Source of the DNA: Streptomyces sulphureus DSM 40104
Lineage (GTDB): Bacteria > Actinomycetota > Actinomycetes > Streptomycetales > Streptomycetaceae
Direction of reading: 5' to 3'
Length of the DNA stretch: 64,000 nucleotides
Assembly (NCBI RefSeq): GCF_000381025.1
Contig: NZ_KB905817.1
Coordinates: 62,001 to 126,000, forward strand
The position numbers and the translations under genes were made by a program. Shown here in pieces: positions 60,956-64,000 of the stretch. The notes under the pieces were generated by a model. The model searched no databases, was not told the origin of the DNA, and worked only from the letters and a program-made list of their open reading frames with translations. Numbering within the stretch: the stretch's first letter is position 1; each line of letters opens with the position of its first letter.

Positions 60956-61672
60956 TCACCCGAACCGCTCCGTCCGCACCCGCCCGGGGGGCACGCCCGC
61001 TGCGACGAGGAGCCCCGCCGCGTGCTCGACGAACCCGGTCGGCCCGCAGACGTAGCAGAGCGGCGGGCCGCCCTCGACCTCCGCGGCGCCTGCGAGATCC
61101 GCCGCCGTCAACCGCCCTGCGGGGCGCGGTTCCTCCGCAGGCGCCTCGCGGCTGTAGAGGAGGCGCGTCCGCACGCCGTCCGCGTCCGCACCGGGGCGCA
61201 GCTCCTCCGCGTACCAGCGCTCGGCGGGCGAGCGGAGCGCGTACAGGAGCAGGAACGGCGACCGTGCCGCCGAGCTCCGCCGGGCGCGCACCATCGCCCT
61301 CAGCGGAACGATCCCCGAGCCCCCGCCGAGCAGCAGCACCGGCTCCGTACGCTCGCCGCGCCAGACGAACCAGCCACCGAGCGGTCCCCGCACCTCGACG
61401 TAGGCGTCGAGCGGCAACTGCTCCGCGAGGTAGGGAGACACCTCGCCGCCCTCGACCGGCTGGACGCCGAGCTCCAGGCGGTCACCCTCGGCCGGAGCGG
61501 CGAGGGAATAGCTGCGGATGGCCTGGTACCCGTCGTCGGCCGTGAGCCGCACGTCGACGTGTTGCCCCGGCAGGTGGCCCGGCCACTTCTCGACGTCGAA
61601 GAGGAGGGTGCGCGCGGTCGCGTTCTCCTCCCTGCGCGCGGCGAGCCGCGCGAAGTACCAGTGCCCGTGCAC
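60956..61672 (-). CDS. FAD/NAD-binding oxidoreductase (ferredoxin-reductase type)
   Basis: 238 aa. FAD-binding RSYSLAAPAEGD and NAD-binding GGGSGIVPLRAMVRARRSS, then YVCGPTGFVEHA. No Fe-S domain. GTG at 61672 directly follows the TGA of the upstream gene. It probably supplies electrons to, or accepts them from, the molybdenum enzyme encoded before it. Confidence 0.9.
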   Translation of the reverse strand: MHGHWYFARLAARREENATARTLLFDVEKWPGHLPGQHVDVRLTADDGYQAIRSYSLAAPAEGDRLELGVQPVEGGEVSPYLAEQLPLDAYVEVRGPLGGWFVWRGERTEPVLLLGGGSGIVPLRAMVRARRSSAARSPFLLLYALRSPAERWYAEELRPGADADGVRTRLLYSREAPAEEPRPAGRLTAADLAGAAEVEGGPPLCYVCGPTGFVEHAAGLLVAAGVPPGRVRTERFG

Positions 61673-62275
61673 TCAGTCGCTCCTGTTGCGCTGCTCGCGC
61701 CAGGGGTCGCCGTACATGTGGTAGCCGACCGACTCCCAGAACCCCGGCTCGTCGCGGTCGAGCAGCCGGAGCCCCGACACCCACTTCGCGGATTTCCAGA
61801 AGTACAGGTGCGGAACGAGGAGCCGCGCCGGGCCGCCGTGCTCGGGTGGGAGCGGGAGGCCGTCGAAGGTGTGCACGATCCACGCCCTTCCGCCGGTGAG
61901 GTCGGCGAGCGGCAGGTTGGTCGTGTAGCCGCCGTAGGACTCGGCCATGACGTGGCTCGCGCTCGTGTCCACGCCTTCCAGCAGGACGTCGACGGAGACG
62001 CCGCGCCAGCTCGTGTCCCACTTCGTCCACCGGGTGACGCAGTGGATGTCGACGGTCGGCTCCTCCTGCGGGAGGTCGCCGAAGCCCGCCCAGTCCCAGG
62101 TGCGCAGCCGCTCGCCTTCGGTGCCCGTGAGCGTGAACTCCCACGTGGACGTGGGGACTTCGGGCGTCGGCCCGGCGGAGAGGACGGGGAACTGCTCGGT
62201 CGGGTACTGCCCGGGCGGGAGTCGGTCGCTGCGCGGGCGGGTGTGGCCGTGGAAGCCGGGGGAGAGGGTGTTCAC
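61673..62275 (-). CDS. Sulfite-oxidase-like molybdopterin oxidoreductase, cytosolic
   Basis: 200 aa. The molybdenum ligand is C79 in IHCVTRWTKWDTSWRGV. Further family signs are SYGGYTTNLPLAD and PHLYFWKSAKWVSGL. The N-terminus (MNTLSPGFHGHTRPRSD with GTG as start) has no Tat signal, so unlike MsrP it should stay in the cytosol. It heads a three-gene unit with a flavoprotein and DUF6510. GTG at 62275 is supported by the absence of conserved sequence upstream. Confidence 0.85.
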   Translation of the reverse strand: MNTLSPGFHGHTRPRSDRLPPGQYPTEQFPVLSAGPTPEVPTSTWEFTLTGTEGERLRTWDWAGFGDLPQEEPTVDIHCVTRWTKWDTSWRGVSVDVLLEGVDTSASHVMAESYGGYTTNLPLADLTGGRAWIVHTFDGLPLPPEHGGPARLLVPHLYFWKSAKWVSGLRLLDRDEPGFWESVGYHMYGDPWREQRNRSD

Positions 62276-62489
62276 GCTGCTCGCCTCGCTCGTGGACGTC
62301 GGGCGGGCGGCGCTCTCGTGACGCCGCCGCCCCTCCAGCGTCCAGCGGCATACGCACGTCGCAACTCGGCGGCTCCGGGACGCCCTGAGAGTGCGCCTTG
62401 CGTATATATAGGACACAATGCCCAAATCACACTTTCAGTTCTTAAGCGGCCTTACGGTGAGCAAAAGATCGTCTTCCCTGGAGTCGACC

Positions 62490-64000
62490 ATGCCGCTCAG
62501 CCCAGCGGGCCCGTCCCCTCGCGCCCGCGCCTCCCGCCGCCCACGCCGCCGCCGACGCCCCCACCGCGGCACGCTCCTCGTCGTCACCGCTCTGCTCGCC
62601 GCCCTCACCGGCACCGCGAGCCCGGCGCTCACCTCCACCGCGCAGGGAAGCGCGCCAGGAACGGTCCCCTCCCCCACGGCGACGACCTCGGTGATCACCG
62701 TCAAGACCGGCGGCGACCGGAGCGCTCCCAAGGAGGTCGCCCCGCTCGCCGGCGTGCGGCTCCAACTCGTCGACCCCGCGACCGACCAGCCCGTCGGCGA
62801 GCCCTGGTCGACCTGCGTCTCCGACGGCGACGGCGACTGCAACTTCGTCGTCCCCGACACCCAGGACGGCGGGGCCAACGCGGGGCGCGAGTTCGTGGTC
62901 CGGCAGGTCGAGGACGTCGAGGATGCAGTACCGCCCGGCTGGTACACCAACCCCGAGCTCCGCACCGGCCGGGGCAGCGGCGCCCAGTCGGTGGCCCGCC
63001 CGTACGAGTTCGACACGCCGGCGATGGCGGCGGGCGAGACGTACCGCTCCACCGACGAGTTCATGTACAGCGACGACCGGCTGGACTGGAAGATGTCGGG
63101 CGGCATCTGGCAGCAGTCCCGGAACAACCCGGCGCTCCCGCAGAAGTGCGGGCTCGACGTGGCGCTCGTACTCGACGTCTCCTCGTCGGTCGGCAGCCAG
63201 CTCCCCAACCTCAAGCGGGCCGCCGACCGGGCCACCGACGGCCTCGCCGGCACCGCCTCGCGCATGGCCGTCTTCTCCTTCTCCGGCACGTCGCCGAGCC
63301 CCGGCAACCCCAACCATCCGGAGCTGCAACCCGTCTCCACGCAGGCGGGCGCCGACGCCTTCAAGGCGAAGTACGCCGACTACCAGCTCGGCAGCGGCAC
63401 CAACTGGGACCAGGGCCTCTACAAGGTGGCCGAGGCGCAGGAGCACTACGACCTCGTCGTGGTCCTCACCGACGGCAACCCCACCCGCTGGTCCACCGAG
63501 CCGCTCGGCGACGGTTCCCGCACCCACTTCCGCGACGTGGAGAACGGCATCTTCTCCGCCAACTCCGTCAAGGCGAAGGGTTCCCGCGTCATCGCCCTCG
63601 GCGTCGGCAGCGGGGTGTCGGGGGTCACAGGGCTCAACCTTCGCGCGATCTCGGGGACCGAGGCGTACAACGGCAGCAACCTCAGCACCGCCGACTACGC
63701 GCAATCCCCCAACTACGAGGCGGCGGGAGACGCCCTCCACCAGCTCGCCCTCAGCCAGTGCGACAACTCGGTGACGGTGACGAAGCAACTGGTACCGGCG
63801 CAGAACACCGGCGAGGACGTCTCGGGGGCCCGCCCGGCAGGCGAGGGCTGGACCTTCGACGCCACCACGACCACCCCGGGCATCGGCGGCCTGCCCGACA
63901 GCCGAACCACCGAGGGCGACGGGACCGGCTCCGTGGTCTTCTCCCCCGAGTTCCCCACCGGCACCAGTGCGGCAGACGTGACCGTCGCCGAGACCCAGCA
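62490..64000 (+). CDS. Secreted von Willebrand A domain surface protein, partial
   Basis: 503 codons to the window end, no stop reached. A very basic N-terminus (PRARASRRPRRRRRRPHRGT) precedes a signal segment (LLVVTALLAALTGTASPALT). The vWA domain starts near residue 222 with the MIDAS motif D229-V-S-S-S, a Thr in GSGTNWDQGL and Asp in VVLTDGNPT. A repeat-type beta domain follows. It may bind metal and act in adhesion or wall assembly. ATG at 62490 follows GGAG. Confidence 0.85.
   Translation, partial: MPLSPAGPSPRARASRRPRRRRRPHRGTLLVVTALLAALTGTASPALTSTAQGSAPGTVPSPTATTSVITVKTGGDRSAPKEVAPLAGVRLQLVDPATDQPVGEPWSTCVSDGDGDCNFVVPDTQDGGANAGREFVVRQVEDVEDAVPPGWYTNPELRTGRGSGAQSVARPYEFDTPAMAAGETYRSTDEFMYSDDRLDWKMSGGIWQQSRNNPALPQKCGLDVALVLDVSSSVGSQLPNLKRAADRATDGLAGTASRMAVFSFSGTSPSPGNPNHPELQPVSTQAGADAFKAKYADYQLGSGTNWDQGLYKVAEAQEHYDLVVVLTDGNPTRWSTEPLGDGSRTHFRDVENGIFSANSVKAKGSRVIALGVGSGVSGVTGLNLRAISGTEAYNGSNLSTADYAQSPNYEAAGDALHQLALSQCDNSVTVTKQLVPAQNTGEDVSGARPAGEGWTFDATTTTPGIGGLPDSRTTEGDGTGSVVFSPEFPTGTSAADVTVAETQ

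Noticed and set aside
1..64000. tRNA, rRNA, CRISPR, insertion sequence or prophage
   Set aside because: I looked for cloverleaf-like structures, regular spaced repeats, transposase or integrase motifs and found none that I could support.

Overview
This 64 kb window is very GC-rich, actinobacterial DNA, most likely from Streptomyces or a close relative. The grounds are frequent GTG starts, tight GTGA/ATGA gene overlaps, Scr1-type XRE regulators with DUF397 and PF04672 methyltransferase partners, DUF1023 and WXG-like proteins, and tandem BCCT transporters. I see no rRNA, tRNA, CRISPR array, insertion sequence, phage or biosynthetic megacluster. It reads as a chromosomal segment of metabolic and stress genes with small accessory patches.

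Layout. 0.2-2.1 kb: a SAM methyltransferase behind an XRE regulator that is broken by a perfect 25-bp tandem duplication. 2.5-13.7 kb: a MarR regulator and an 11-gene minus-strand catabolic operon (aldehyde dehydrogenase, extradiol-type dioxygenase, aspartate-dehydrogenase-like enzyme, alpha/beta hydrolase, cupin, two SDRs, a ThDP enzyme, a VanB-type reductase, a tiny HTH-like protein and a Rieske oxygenase). 14.3-17.3 kb: an RpiR regulator and two membrane proteins. 17.7-20.6 kb: a lower-GC three-gene module (WXG-like protein, DUF1023 hydrolase, lipoprotein). 20.9-30.7 kb: housekeeping genes (cystathionine beta-synthase, SGNH hydrolase, thiolase, Bax inhibitor-1, lone ketosynthase, glutathione peroxidase). 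31-39.6 kb: an accessory patch with two XRE regulators, tiny putative zinc-ribbon proteins, DUF397, a second PF04672 methyltransferase, a BisC-like molybdoenzyme, DUF421 and a frameshifted relic. 39.6-47.8 kb: RlmA-type methyltransferase, LysR/SDR pair, asparagine synthase, IclR, a secreted I36 inhibitor and a DUF3105/DUF305 pair. 48.2-54.1 kb: two tandem BCCT transporters and an orphan ctaD. 54.4-60.3 kb: a molybdenum hydroxylase system (CoxG, CoxL form II, CoxS, CoxM and divergent XdhC). 60.7-62.3 kb: a cytosolic sulfite-oxidase-like operon. The window ends inside a secreted vWA protein.

How it fits together. The best candidate for an undescribed system is a regulon spread over three loci. 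A 16-bp near-palindrome of the type ATCTAAGGGCTTAGAT lies about 45-65 bp upstream of the first gene at three places: marR, the aldehyde dehydrogenase that heads the 11-gene operon, and coxM of the molybdenum hydroxylase operon 45 kb away. I infer that the MarR protein controls itself and both enzyme sets, so the molybdenum hydroxylase and the Rieske/extradiol operon probably act on one aromatic or N-heteroaromatic substrate. The substrate is not evident from the sequence.
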